From NCBI GenBank assembly GCA_040882285.1, contig JBBEBQ010000005.1:124001-188000 (forward strand): 64,000 nt of DNA, given 5' to 3'. Positions within the stretch are counted from its first letter, which is position 1. Each line of letters opens with the position of its first letter. Under the pieces are notes generated by a model. It was not told the origin of the DNA and did not search any database. It saw nothing but the letters and a program-made list of their open reading frames with translations. This DNA is from Gemmatimonadaceae bacterium (lineage in GTDB: Bacteria; Gemmatimonadota; Gemmatimonadetes; Gemmatimonadales; Gemmatimonadaceae). The position numbers and the translations under genes were made by a program. Below, one piece after another: positions 18,330 to 26,265 of this stretch.

Positions 18330-19994
18330 TCAGCGTGAAGCTTCCGTCGCGAAGGCTTGCTGGATGATGGCATGGGCTTCTTCCTGAATTCGGTGCAGGT
18401 GCGTGCGGTCTCTGAAGCTTTCCGCATAGAGCTTGAGTACCGGTTCGGTCCCGGACGGCCGCGCGGCAAACCAGCCGTGATCGGTGACGACCTTGACGCC
18501 GCCGATCGGCCGGTGGTCTCCGGGCGCAGTAGTGAGCACCTCCCGGATCGTGTCTCCCGCGAGCGCGGTGCCCCGGATGTCGCCCGGCTGCATCCGCGCC
18601 AGCGCGGCCTTTTGTTCAGTCGTAGCCGGGAAGTCCACACGCGCGTAGAACGGCTCGCCCAGCATGCTCACCAGGGCACCGTACTGCTCGGCCGGATCTC
18701 GCCCAGTCCGAACCATCATCTCCATGGCGAGGAGTCCCATGATGAGGCCGTCCTTGTCGGTGGTCCACACGGCGCCGTCGCGGCGGAGGAACGACGCGCC
18801 GGCACTCTCCTCCCCCGCCACGGCGAGGGAGCCGTCGAGCAAGCCATCGACGAAGTACTTGAACCCCACCGGCACCTCAAGCAGCTGCCGGCCGAGGCGC
18901 GCGGCCACGCGGTCGATGAGGCTGCTCGTCACCACGGTCTTGCCCACCGCCGCGGTGTTCTTCCAGTCCGGCCGGTGTCGGAAGAGGTACCCGACCGACG
19001 CCGCCAGGTAGTGGTTGGGGTCGAGGAGGCCACCCCCGCGAGTCACGATCCCGAAGCGGTCCGCGTCCGGGTCGTTGGCGACCGCGAGGTCGTACCGCTC
19101 GCGGAGCTCGATTAGCCTCGCCATGGCATAAGGCGACGACGGGTCCATGCGGATCGCGCCGTCCCGGTCGACGGTCATGAAACGGAACCTTGAATCCACC
19201 GCGCGGTTCACGATGCTCAGCTGCAGGCCGTATTGCTGGCCGACCGCGTCCCAGTACCGCAGGCTCGCGCCCCCTAGTGGATCGATCCCGACGTTGAGTC
19301 TCGAACCCTGGAGTACATCCATGTCGATCACGCGCGGGAGATCGCCGACGTAGGAATTCAGGTAGTCAACGCGGTGGACGGTCGCCGCCCCTCGCGCCCG
19401 CTCCCAAGGGATCCGGGCCACGTCCCGCACCCCGTCCTCGAGGAGTCCGTTGGCTTTGTCCTGGATCCAGTCGGCGACGGGAGTATCGGCCGGACCGCCG
19501 GTGGGTGGGTTGTACTTGATGCCGCCGTATTCAGGCGGGTTGTGGGACGGGCTGATCACGATGCCGTCGGCTCGTCCCTGAGTGCGGCCACGGTTATGCG
19601 CGAGGATCGCATGCGAGATCACCGGCGTTGGTGTGACGTCGTCCTGGACGTCCACCATCGTCTCGACTCCATTGGCCGCGAGCACTTCGAGCGCGCTCAC
19701 CCGGGCGGGGTCCGACAGGGCGTGCGTGTCCCAGCCCAGGAAAAGCGGGCCCTCGATCCCGTGCGTGCGGCGGTAGAGACAAATCGCTTGGGTGATCGCC
19801 AGTACGTGCGCCTCGTTGAAGCCGACCTGGAGCGACGAGCCTCGGTGCCCGGAGGTGCCGAATGCCACACGCTGCGCTGCCTCGGCGGGATCCGGGCGCT
19901 CCGCGTAATACGCCGTCACGAGCTTCGGGACGTTCACCAGGAGCGAGTCCGGAGCCGGCTTACCCGCGAGCGGATGGATCTCCCCCGCACTCAT
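18330..19994 (-). CDS. pgm: Phosphoglucomutase (alpha-D-glucose-1,6-bisphosphate type)
   Basis: This 554-residue enzyme interconverts glucose-1-phosphate and glucose-6-phosphate, linking glycogen or glucan to zwf. It shows FGTSGHRGSSL near 48, the phosphoserine loop VISPSHNPPEYGGIKYNPP, the metal loop DPDADRFGI, GEESAGASFLRRDG, and the C-terminal phosphate-binding RPSGTEPVLKLYAE. Length agrees with E. coli-type Pgm. The ATG at 19994 overlaps the aldolase stop as ATGA. About 150 nt separate its stop from the P-II-like gene's start. Confidence 0.96.
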   Translation of the reverse strand: MSAGEIHPLAGKPAPDSLLVNVPKLVTAYYAERPDPAEAAQRVAFGTSGHRGSSLQVGFNEAHVLAITQAICLYRRTHGIEGPLFLGWDTHALSDPARVSALEVLAANGVETMVDVQDDVTPTPVISHAILAHNRGRTQGRADGIVISPSHNPPEYGGIKYNPPTGGPADTPVADWIQDKANGLLEDGVRDVARIPWERARGAATVHRVDYLNSYVGDLPRVIDMDVLQGSRLNVGIDPLGGASLRYWDAVGQQYGLQLSIVNRAVDSRFRFMTVDRDGAIRMDPSSPYAMARLIELRERYDLAVANDPDADRFGIVTRGGGLLDPNHYLAASVGYLFRHRPDWKNTAAVGKTVVTSSLIDRVAARLGRQLLEVPVGFKYFVDGLLDGSLAVAGEESAGASFLRRDGAVWTTDKDGLIMGLLAMEMMVRTGRDPAEQYGALVSMLGEPFYARVDFPATTEQKAALARMQPGDIRGTALAGDTIREVLTTAPGDHRPIGGVKVVTDHGWFAARPSGTEPVLKLYAESFRDRTHLHRIQEEAHAIIQQAFATEASR

Positions 19995-21010
19995 GCGCCG
20001 ACCGACTCGTGGTCGGGTGTGTAGAGTCCCATGCGCGCCGCGGCGTTGCAGCGGGCGCGATGGGAGAACGCCCGTTGACCCGCAGGGACGTTGCTGAGTT
20101 CCCCCCGCCAAGCTTCCATCGCCGGCGACTGCAGCGCCCGCGCAAACGAAAAGCTGAGCGGCCATGGATGGGCCACTGGCATCGCGTTCATGGCATTCAG
20201 GTGCGCGGTAGCGGCCAACGGCTCCTGCCCGCCGGAGAGGAAGACCACGCCCGGCACCGCCGCGGGTACTGCCCGGCGCAGGCACCGCACCGTTGCGTCC
20301 GCGACTTCTCGAATACTGGACTGCTGCGTGGAGCTTGCTCCCGGCAGCACCATGTTGGGCTTGAGCAGGATCTGCTCGAGGATGACTCTGTGGGCTCGGA
20401 GCGCGATGAAGACGCGATCGAGCGTCTCCTCCGTTACCTCGAAGCCGCGCTCGAGGGAATGCGCCCCGTCCATGAGAACCTCTGGCTCCACGATCGGGAC
20501 CAGTCCCGCCTCCTGGCACAGCGCCGCGTAACGCGCGAGTGCATGGGCGTTGGCGTCGAGGCAGTAGGTGCTTGGTATTCCATCGCCGATTGCGATCACG
20601 GCGCGCCACTTGGCGAAGCGGGCGCCCAGCATCCGGTACTCCGCCAGCCGCTCACGCAGGCCATCCAGGCCTTCGGTGACCCGCTCGCCCGGCGCTCCCG
20701 CCAACGGCTTGGCGCCCCGGTCGACCTTGATGCCGGGGACGATTCCGCCATCGACCAGGATCTCCACGAACCGCTTTCCATTGTCGGCGACTTGCCGCAG
20801 GGTCTCGTCGAACAGGATCACGCCGCTGATGTACTCCTGCAGGTTTGGCGTCGTGAACAACATCTGCCGGTAGCGGCGCCGGTTCTCCTCGCTGGGGTCG
20901 ATCCCCAGGGCCTCGAATCGCCGGGAGATCGTCCCGTGGCTCTCGTCGGCAGCCAGGATCCCCTTGCCGGGCGCCATGAGCAACGCGATGGTGCTCTCCA
21001 GGTCTCTCAT
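19991..21010 (-). CDS. Class I fructose-bisphosphate aldolase
   Basis: This 339-residue Schiff-base aldolase cleaves fructose-1,6-bisphosphate. It has the eukaryote-type class I motifs GKGILAADESHGTISRRF near residue 15, GIVPGIKVDRGAKPL, the catalytic region LLKPNMVLPG (Lys), and VVFLSGGQEPLAATAHLNAMN. Length is typical of class I enzymes without the long C-terminal tail. It overlaps pgm and the HAD gene by ATGA at both ends, forming a coupled trio. Confidence 0.95.
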   Translation of the reverse strand: MRDLESTIALLMAPGKGILAADESHGTISRRFEALGIDPSEENRRRYRQMLFTTPNLQEYISGVILFDETLRQVADNGKRFVEILVDGGIVPGIKVDRGAKPLAGAPGERVTEGLDGLRERLAEYRMLGARFAKWRAVIAIGDGIPSTYCLDANAHALARYAALCQEAGLVPIVEPEVLMDGAHSLERGFEVTEETLDRVFIALRAHRVILEQILLKPNMVLPGASSTQQSSIREVADATVRCLRRAVPAAVPGVVFLSGGQEPLAATAHLNAMNAMPVAHPWPLSFSFARALQSPAMEAWRGELSNVPAGQRAFSHRARCNAAARMGLYTPDHESVGA

Positions 21011-21675
21011 GGTCGTTCAGCTGACCGGTCGAGCAGCGCCGCCAGATCGTAATCAAGCAGATCACCTATGCCGCTGATGGCGAGGTCGGCCGGCGGATTG
21101 CCGGCCAGAATCTCGGGATCGTGGGCGTAATGGCCCTGTTGGGGGAAGACGGTGGTGACGCGCGAGCCCCAGATCCGCTTCACGGCGGCCAGAATCCGGA
21201 GCTTGTCGTCGATCAGGACGTAGTGGGCTGCCGGGTAGAGGCGCTCGACGCACTCCAACTCCCGCTCCTTGTGGATATGGACCAGCACCCGATTCTCGAC
21301 CGCCCGGCGGATGCCGGAGCGTTCAATCTTGCGGGGCTGGAAGACCACGTCGCCGTCGGAGAAGACCACAGTAGGCCCGAGGCGGCCGAATCGGGCGAGC
21401 ACGTCGAGCGCGCCCGGGTACAGCCGCTCCGCGAAGGGATAGTCGAGGAGGTACGAGGACGCCAGGAGCAGGTGGGGGTCGTGCAGGCGCTCGAGACGGT
21501 ACCGCTGGAGGGCGCCCAGGTAGTCGGCGTAACCGAGCTCGCTGCGGAGCTCCTCGAAGATAGCCCAGTACCGCTCTCCGGCGTCGGGGCCGTACTCTCC
21601 GACGAGGTGGGCCCGGTAGCCCTCCACGACCGCGTCGTTGTCGAGGAGCGTGTTGTCCACGTCGAAGAGGAACAC
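21007..21675 (-). CDS. HAD-superfamily hydrolase
   Basis: This 222-residue protein has motif I FLFDVDNTLLDNDAV at the very start, motif II in VVFSDGD, a lysine in FQPRKIERSG, and motif III YVLIDDKLRIL. It is probably a sugar-phosphate or similar phosphatase, given its coupling to aldolase and pgm; the substrate is unknown. No ATG is usable: GTG at 21675, with GAGAAG upstream, gives VFLFDVDNTLL. The bases just upstream encode, in another frame, a truncated gnd N-terminus, so the gene appears to have been spliced onto a relic that supplies its initiation region. Confidence 0.82.
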   Translation of the reverse strand: MFLFDVDNTLLDNDAVVEGYRAHLVGEYGPDAGERYWAIFEELRSELGYADYLGALQRYRLERLHDPHLLLASSYLLDYPFAERLYPGALDVLARFGRLGPTVVFSDGDVVFQPRKIERSGIRRAVENRVLVHIHKERELECVERLYPAAHYVLIDDKLRILAAVKRIWGSRVTTVFPQQGHYAHDPEILAGNPPADLAISGIGDLLDYDLAALLDRSAERP

Positions 21676-21680
21676 GACGT

Positions 21681-21752
21681 CTTCTCGCCCTTGCCGCCGA
21701 GGCCGATCACCCCGAACTGTGCCGTGTGAGGCGTTGCGTTCGTGGCTTTCAT
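21681..21752 (-). pseudogene. Relic of a second gnd: first 24 codons only
   Basis: From an ATG at 21752 the frame reads MKATNATPHTAQFGVIGLG, the start of a 6-phosphogluconate dehydrogenase through its first Rossmann glycine run, and then GKGEK, after which it enters the HAD gene out of frame. The expected VMGENLALNI is gone. It differs from the N-terminus of the intact gnd at 2726-4201. Together with the zwf relic at 15168-15317 it implies a lost second gnd-zwf pair. Confidence 0.6.
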
Positions 21753-21835
21753 GCTCTGCCCGTTCTTCTGGTGCTGCACGGCGGTCGCCGGCTATCGCAT
21801 CCACTCGACATCTCCGGGCAGCGTGAGCACGGGCT

Positions 21836-24451
21836 TCACCGGATGTACCGCCGCCAGCTGCCGTAGCGCTCGCCCACCGGGCCGCGCGGCAGGCTGAGCA
21901 GGATCACCAGCGTCCCCGCGGCCAGATCGCTCCACCTTGACGCGCTCGTCGCTTCACTCAGGATCCACGGGGCCGCGATCACCCAGGCCCCGAAGACGAC
22001 GTTGACGAAGCGAGTCGCGCGGCCCACGTCGGCCAGCGCGATCACTGCAACGGTCGCGATCAGGGCGCCGAAAAGGTGTTGGCTGTGCGCAGCCGTGCCC
22101 GTGCTTCCAAGTATCGATGGCGTGAACATGAGCCATACGCCCAAGCCCGCGCTCACGAGCAGGTTCCAGGGCAGTGCCACTCCCCAGACCATGGCCCTGG
22201 TGCTCACCACGTCGGGATGAACGGGACCTGTTTCCGGTGTCTCGCGCAGCGTACCGCCCAGCCAGAATACGCGCCAGAACGGCTGGCCCTCACGCCGTGC
22301 CTGCACGAGGAACTGACCCATGGCCACGACCTCGTCGAGGGTCAGCGCGATCATGGTCACCATGGCGACAGCGGCGATGAGACATGGCGTGCACCAGGCC
22401 CCCACCGCCAGCGGCTGCAGAATAATGAGCACGATACTGACAACGCCGAGCGGGACTACCAGAATCCCGAAGAAAGTCACCATCCACGGCATCGTCCTCC
22501 ACCGCCGCTTATCGCCCATGAATCCCATGAGGAACTCGACCATGTACGCGACGGCGCCGAGCCCGGCGTCGGGAATGGGGAAGGCGCGGGAGACGTCCGA
22601 CGTCAGCACGCGCTCTGTACCGAGGCCGAAGAACGGGTCGGTGAGCGTCGCTATGTGCTCGAGTTGGAACGACGCCATCTGCCGCGAGAGGAAGAACCCG
22701 AGGAGGGCAAGCGCGATGATCGGTGCCCGCTGCGGCCAGCTCGACGGGTTGTAGGACCAGCCTGACGGCACGTCCGGGCCCGGCTCCATACTCATCCCCG
22801 GTGCCATCGGCATTCCCGGCGCCAGGATGGCGAACACGACGACCAGCGCGCCGGCGAGCGTGTCGTTGGCGTAGCCGGCGGCCGTGGGCGCCCAGAAGAC
22901 GAGCGGAGCGAAGAGCAGCCACAGGCCGACGAGCGAATTCGCCCACGGCGCCCAGAGCCGCCAGAACGGGCGGTGCGACAGCGACAGCGCGGCGAACAGG
23001 ATGACGAGCGCCCCGCTCGCGACATCGCTCACCTGGAGCGGGCGGCTCAGGCCGAGCGCGAACGCGCTGGTGATGAGCCACAAGCCCAGCGACATGTTCG
23101 CGAAATGCGGCCAGACCGGCGCACTCACGTGCGCCATCGTCATCGCCGCGCCACCAGGAGCTGCCGTCGCTGCCGCGTGCGGTTGCATCGCGGCGCGAGG
23201 CGGCGTCGCAGTCGCATGGTGATGGTGCGACGGCGCGTGGCCAGCGTGATCCGGTGCCGCAGAGTTTGCGACGCTCGCCGCGATGGGTGACGCGAGGCCG
23301 CGCCCGACCGATGATGCCTCCGCCGGCGGTTCTTGCGCTGCCGCCGCCTGTGTCCTGACCTTACCGGCCCGCTTCTCGAGCTTCCCCGGAAGCTTGAGGT
23401 CGTTCTCGCCGTACCAGCCGGGCGGGTCCGCCTTGAGCGCCTCGATCATCTTCGGCAGCGTCTGGCGCAGCGAGCGCTTCGGCTCCCAGCCGAGTGTGGT
23501 TCGCGCGCGCGTGATGTCGAGCGCGTAATGATCGTTCGCGCGGTCGATCATCCACGGCTTGACGAATCCCTCCTGTCCGGGCACATGGCCCAGCACCCAC
23601 GCGCCCGCTTTCGCGAGGGGCGCCATCACGCTGGGGAGGGCGACGGTTTCCTTGCTCGATCCGCGGATGAGGCGCGCGATGCTGTGCTGCAGCTCATCGT
23701 AGCTGAGCGCTTCCGGCTCCCCGAGCAGGAGCGCCAGCTCCGGCGGCAGTGCGGCTCGGCGGTCCACAACCCGCTCGATCGCGTCCACAAGGTCGTCCAT
23801 GTGCATGAACGCCTGCCCGTGCGCGGTCGAACCGGAATAGAACCGGCCGGTGAGGTCGCGTTCGTGGATGCGCTGAATTTGGTGGGCCAGCGGGATCGAG
23901 TTGCAGCGATCGTCGTATACGCCCGAGATCCGCAGGAGAACCGCCGGGATTTCGCCGCGCTCGTCGCGAATGAGTTGTTCGGTGCGGACTTTCGACTCCG
24001 GGTATGCCCAGGTGGGCTCGACCGGCCAGTCTTCGGTGATGAACTCGCCGGGCTCCGCCGGCTTGTGTACGAGCATGGTGCTGGAAAACACGAACTGCTC
24101 GACGTGAAAGTCGAGCTCGCGAAGTCCGCGTACCAGGCGGCCCGTGCCGCGTACCGTGATCTCGTCGTACTTCGTGCTTGGCTCGCCGAAGAAGTCGTAG
24201 TAGGCGGCGAGATGGATGACCGATGCGACGTGTGTCCCGTGATGGTCCCGGATGACGCGGAGTCCATCGCGCACGCTCTCGTCTGAGGTGATGTCGACAG
24301 GGACGGCCACGCACCCCGGCGGTGGAGGCGAGGACGCCTTGCGGTCGAACCCAATGACATCCTGGAAGCGCCCCACGAACCGCCGCATCACGGCGGTGCC
24401 GATCGCTCCGTTGGAGCCGGTGACGATGATGATCCCGCTGTCTGAGCTCAT
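21836..24451 (-). CDS. Fusion: NAD-dependent epimerase/dehydratase + SPW repeats + VKOR-like domain
   Basis: This 871-residue protein joins three modules. Residues 1-340 or so form an extended SDR with GSNGAIGTAVMRRF and the YPESK catalytic pair. A His/Ala/Pro-rich linker (about 365-430) follows. The rest is membrane-embedded: SPW-type helix pairs (LWAPWANSLVGLWLLFAPLV), a vitamin-K-epoxide-reductase-like four-helix block with the redox pair in GAWCTPCLIAAVAMV, and a further SPW pair (VNVVFGAWVIAAPWIL). VKOR-like domains make or relay disulfides; how this links to sugar or quinone reduction is unknown. The ATG at 24451 overlaps the upstream methyltransferase stop as ATGA. I see no stop or frameshift between modules. 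Confidence 0.85.
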   Translation of the reverse strand: MSSDSGIIIVTGSNGAIGTAVMRRFVGRFQDVIGFDRKASSPPPPGCVAVPVDITSDESVRDGLRVIRDHHGTHVASVIHLAAYYDFFGEPSTKYDEITVRGTGRLVRGLRELDFHVEQFVFSSTMLVHKPAEPGEFITEDWPVEPTWAYPESKVRTEQLIRDERGEIPAVLLRISGVYDDRCNSIPLAHQIQRIHERDLTGRFYSGSTAHGQAFMHMDDLVDAIERVVDRRAALPPELALLLGEPEALSYDELQHSIARLIRGSSKETVALPSVMAPLAKAGAWVLGHVPGQEGFVKPWMIDRANDHYALDITRARTTLGWEPKRSLRQTLPKMIEALKADPPGWYGENDLKLPGKLEKRAGKVRTQAAAAQEPPAEASSVGRGLASPIAASVANSAAPDHAGHAPSHHHHATATPPRAAMQPHAAATAAPGGAAMTMAHVSAPVWPHFANMSLGLWLITSAFALGLSRPLQVSDVASGALVILFAALSLSHRPFWRLWAPWANSLVGLWLLFAPLVFWAPTAAGYANDTLAGALVVVFAILAPGMPMAPGMSMEPGPDVPSGWSYNPSSWPQRAPIIALALLGFFLSRQMASFQLEHIATLTDPFFGLGTERVLTSDVSRAFPIPDAGLGAVAYMVEFLMGFMGDKRRWRTMPWMVTFFGILVVPLGVVSIVLIILQPLAVGAWCTPCLIAAVAMVTMIALTLDEVVAMGQFLVQARREGQPFWRVFWLGGTLRETPETGPVHPDVVSTRAMVWGVALPWNLLVSAGLGVWLMFTPSILGSTGTAAHSQHLFGALIATVAVIALADVGRATRFVNVVFGAWVIAAPWILSEATSASRWSDLAAGTLVILLSLPRGPVGERYGSWRRYIR

Positions 24452-25113
24452 GAGACTTCCCGCTGTCGCGGAAAGAACAGGCTGGCCGGGCGTGGAAAGT
24501 ACCGCGGCGTCCGCGCGGCGTAGCGGTCCCAGTGTTCGCCGAAAGTGCGGCGCGCCTCCGCCTCTTCCCGCAGCGCCAGGCGCACGTACATCGCCACGAG
24601 TATGGGGAACATCACAAGCGTCACCAGAGTGGGCCACTGCAGCAGAAACCCGAACATGATCACCACGAAGGCCGCATACTGCGGGTGCCGCACGCGGGCG
24701 TATGGGCCGTCGGTCGCGAGCTGGCCGGCGCGCTGTGCCTTATACAGCACCCGCCATGCGGCAGCGAGCAGGAGGAAGCCCGCCGCGATCAGCAAGTTGC
24801 TGAGCACGTGCAGGGGATTCAAGTGCGCGCCGCCGGGCAGGCCGAAGATCGTGCTCCACAGATGGCCGGCGTCGTGGGACATCAGGTCCAGCCCGGGATA
24901 TCGGCGGCCGAGCCAGCCCGACAGCAGGTAGATGGTCAAGGGAAAGCCGTACATCTCGGCGAATAGCGCTACGATGAACGCCGAGAAGGCACTGAAGGAA
25001 CGCCAGTCACGCTTCGTCTTTGGCTTGGTGAAGCTGAAGGCGAAGATCAGGAAGATCGCCGAGTTGAGCACGACCAGCGTCCAAAGTCCGTAGGCGGGCA
25101 TATCGGCGCTCAT
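24448..25113 (-). CDS. Isoprenylcysteine carboxyl methyltransferase-like membrane protein
   Basis: This 221-residue protein has about five transmembrane helices and the ICMT/PEMT C-terminal signature GPYARVRHPQYAAFVVIMFG followed by EEAEARRTFGEHWDRYAARTPRY (shown here in part only as landmarks RHPQY and EHWDRY). Bacterial members methylate unknown small lipids or act in metal loci. It overlaps its neighbours by ATGA on both sides (DUF2933 upstream, fusion protein downstream). Confidence 0.85.
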   Translation of the reverse strand: MSADMPAYGLWTLVVLNSAIFLIFAFSFTKPKTKRDWRSFSAFSAFIVALFAEMYGFPLTIYLLSGWLGRRYPGLDLMSHDAGHLWSTIFGLPGGAHLNPLHVLSNLLIAAGFLLLAAAWRVLYKAQRAGQLATDGPYARVRHPQYAAFVVIMFGFLLQWPTLVTLVMFPILVAMYVRLALREEAEARRTFGEHWDRYAARTPRYFPRPASLFFPRQREVS

Positions 25114-25394
25114 GGCTCGCTCCTCGAATCATCACGCGTTGCGCGAAACGAATGCTGGTGGTCGCCATTCCTGACGCCGGAAGGCGGACTGCGATTGTCG
25201 TTTTCCTGTTGACTGCCGTGAGCTCCGTGACCGCCGTGCCCGAACATGTGCAGAAAGGGACAAGCGAGCAGAAAGAGAAACGGCAGCCAGCCGAACAAGT
25301 GAGCCCGGTGCTCCGTGAACAGGAAGAACGCGGCGATCAGGCTGAGACCGATGAACGCCAGCCAGCTTCTGGATCCGGTGTCGGTGCCATGCAT
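25110..25394 (-). CDS. DUF2933-type small membrane protein
   Basis: This 94-residue protein has two adjacent hydrophobic segments (LAFIGLSLIAAFFLFTEH and GWLPFLFLLACPFLHMFG) followed by GHGGHGAHG, the arrangement of DUF2933 proteins found near copper and heavy-metal genes. The His-rich tail could bind metal. It precedes the ICMT-like gene with an ATGA overlap, and no ribosome site is strong at 25394. Confidence 0.75.
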   Translation of the reverse strand: MHGTDTGSRSWLAFIGLSLIAAFFLFTEHRAHLFGWLPFLFLLACPFLHMFGHGGHGAHGSQQENDNRSPPSGVRNGDHQHSFRATRDDSRSEP

Positions 25395-25432
25395 TGAAAG
25401 CCTCTTTGGTAAAGGTGGCCTGGCGCCGCTGG

Positions 25433-25663
25433 TTAACGGCCCGGAGACAGCACCGCCCGAAGGCCGAGCGATTCCAGTGCGCGGACGAGGTCGGCTTCCT
25501 TGCACCGCTCGGCGTCATACTCGACGTATGCCGCCTCCGTGGCCGGATTGGCGTACGCCCGAAGCACTCCCGGCACGTTACGAAGGACCTTTTCGACCGT
25601 CTGCGTCGAGCCTGCAACGCGGCCGGCGTCCTCAAGCATGACGGTCGTGGCCTTGCGCGTCAT
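25433..25663 (-). CDS. HMA-fold (heavy-metal-associated) protein lacking the CxxC motif
   Basis: This 76-residue protein follows the HMA ferredoxin-like pattern (VEKVLRNVPGVLRAYANPATEAAYVEYD, cited by landmarks VEKVL and VEYD), but the metal loop reads EDAGRVAGSTQT with no cysteine where GMTCxxC is expected. The only cysteine is near residue 59. It may have lost metal binding or bind differently. A GAGGAG ribosome site sets the ATG at 25663. It lies between the DUF5676 and DUF2933 genes. Confidence 0.75.
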   Translation of the reverse strand: MTRKATTVMLEDAGRVAGSTQTVEKVLRNVPGVLRAYANPATEAAYVEYDAERCKEADLVRALESLGLRAVLSPGR

Positions 25664-25689
25664 GATGCCGCTCCTCGATTCGGCTTCGC

Positions 25690-26004
25690 TCAAGCAAAGC
25701 CGCGCGCTGATCGCTCCGCGCCTTCGGCCCCGGCCCCGGCGAGTCGATTGTAGAGTGCGGCGGCTCCGAAAAACGTTATCCCGGTGATAAGGGCCCAACC
25801 GACCACACTAATGATGAAGCTCCCCCACGTGAGCGTGGGCACGAGACTGCCTAAGTCGGAATGGAACAGATAACCGAACAGCGTCATGGTTCCGCCTGGC
25901 GCGATGGCGATAGCAGCGGCGCAGACGGCGGACAGCACCGCAGCCGCGGTGCCCGCCGCGAGCCCGAAAGCGCGCGCATCGAGCGGGGAGGCATCGGATC
26001 GCAT
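25690..26004 (-). CDS. DUF5676-type small membrane protein
   Basis: This 104-residue protein has two transmembrane helices (AAAVLSAVCAAAIAIAP and IISVVGWALITGITFFG) around the FGYLFHSDLGSL and LTWGSF signature, and ends ALYNRLAG. These features match DUF5676 membrane proteins, often in metal-resistance cassettes. An AGGAG ribosome site precedes 26004. It is the first gene of the block that runs to the fusion protein. Confidence 0.75.
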   Translation of the reverse strand: MRSDASPLDARAFGLAAGTAAAVLSAVCAAAIAIAPGGTMTLFGYLFHSDLGSLVPTLTWGSFIISVVGWALITGITFFGAAALYNRLAGAGAEGAERSARGFA

Positions 26005-26131
26005 GAAGACACTCCTTGTGAAGAAGTAGCGGCGGCGAATCACCGCCTCGCGCTAACCATGCATGCCCCTGCTGATGCCAACCTGAGGGCCGCGTGAAGC
26101 GACCGGGCCGCGCTTTGTTACGCTTTCACCG

Positions 26132-26153
26132 GCTCCCGCGGAGCCGCGGGAGC
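26132..26153. other. Perfect 10-bp-stem hairpin downstream of the histidine kinase
   Basis: GCTCCCGCGG, then AG, then the exact complement lies in the 26005-26265 gap, beyond the kinase stop. There is no U-tract, so it is not a classic terminator; it may stabilise the kinase mRNA 3' end or block read-through into the DUF5676 operon. Nothing else is recognisable in this gap. Confidence 0.4.
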
Positions 26154-26265
26154 GCCGCGGGTGCGTTCGACTGCAACCACCGCGATTCCGAACGCCGGCT
26201 GAATCCCGCGTGAGATCGTGCGCGGCAGGTTCGACGCGGATGGTTGCGGGCGGTACCCGGCAGGG

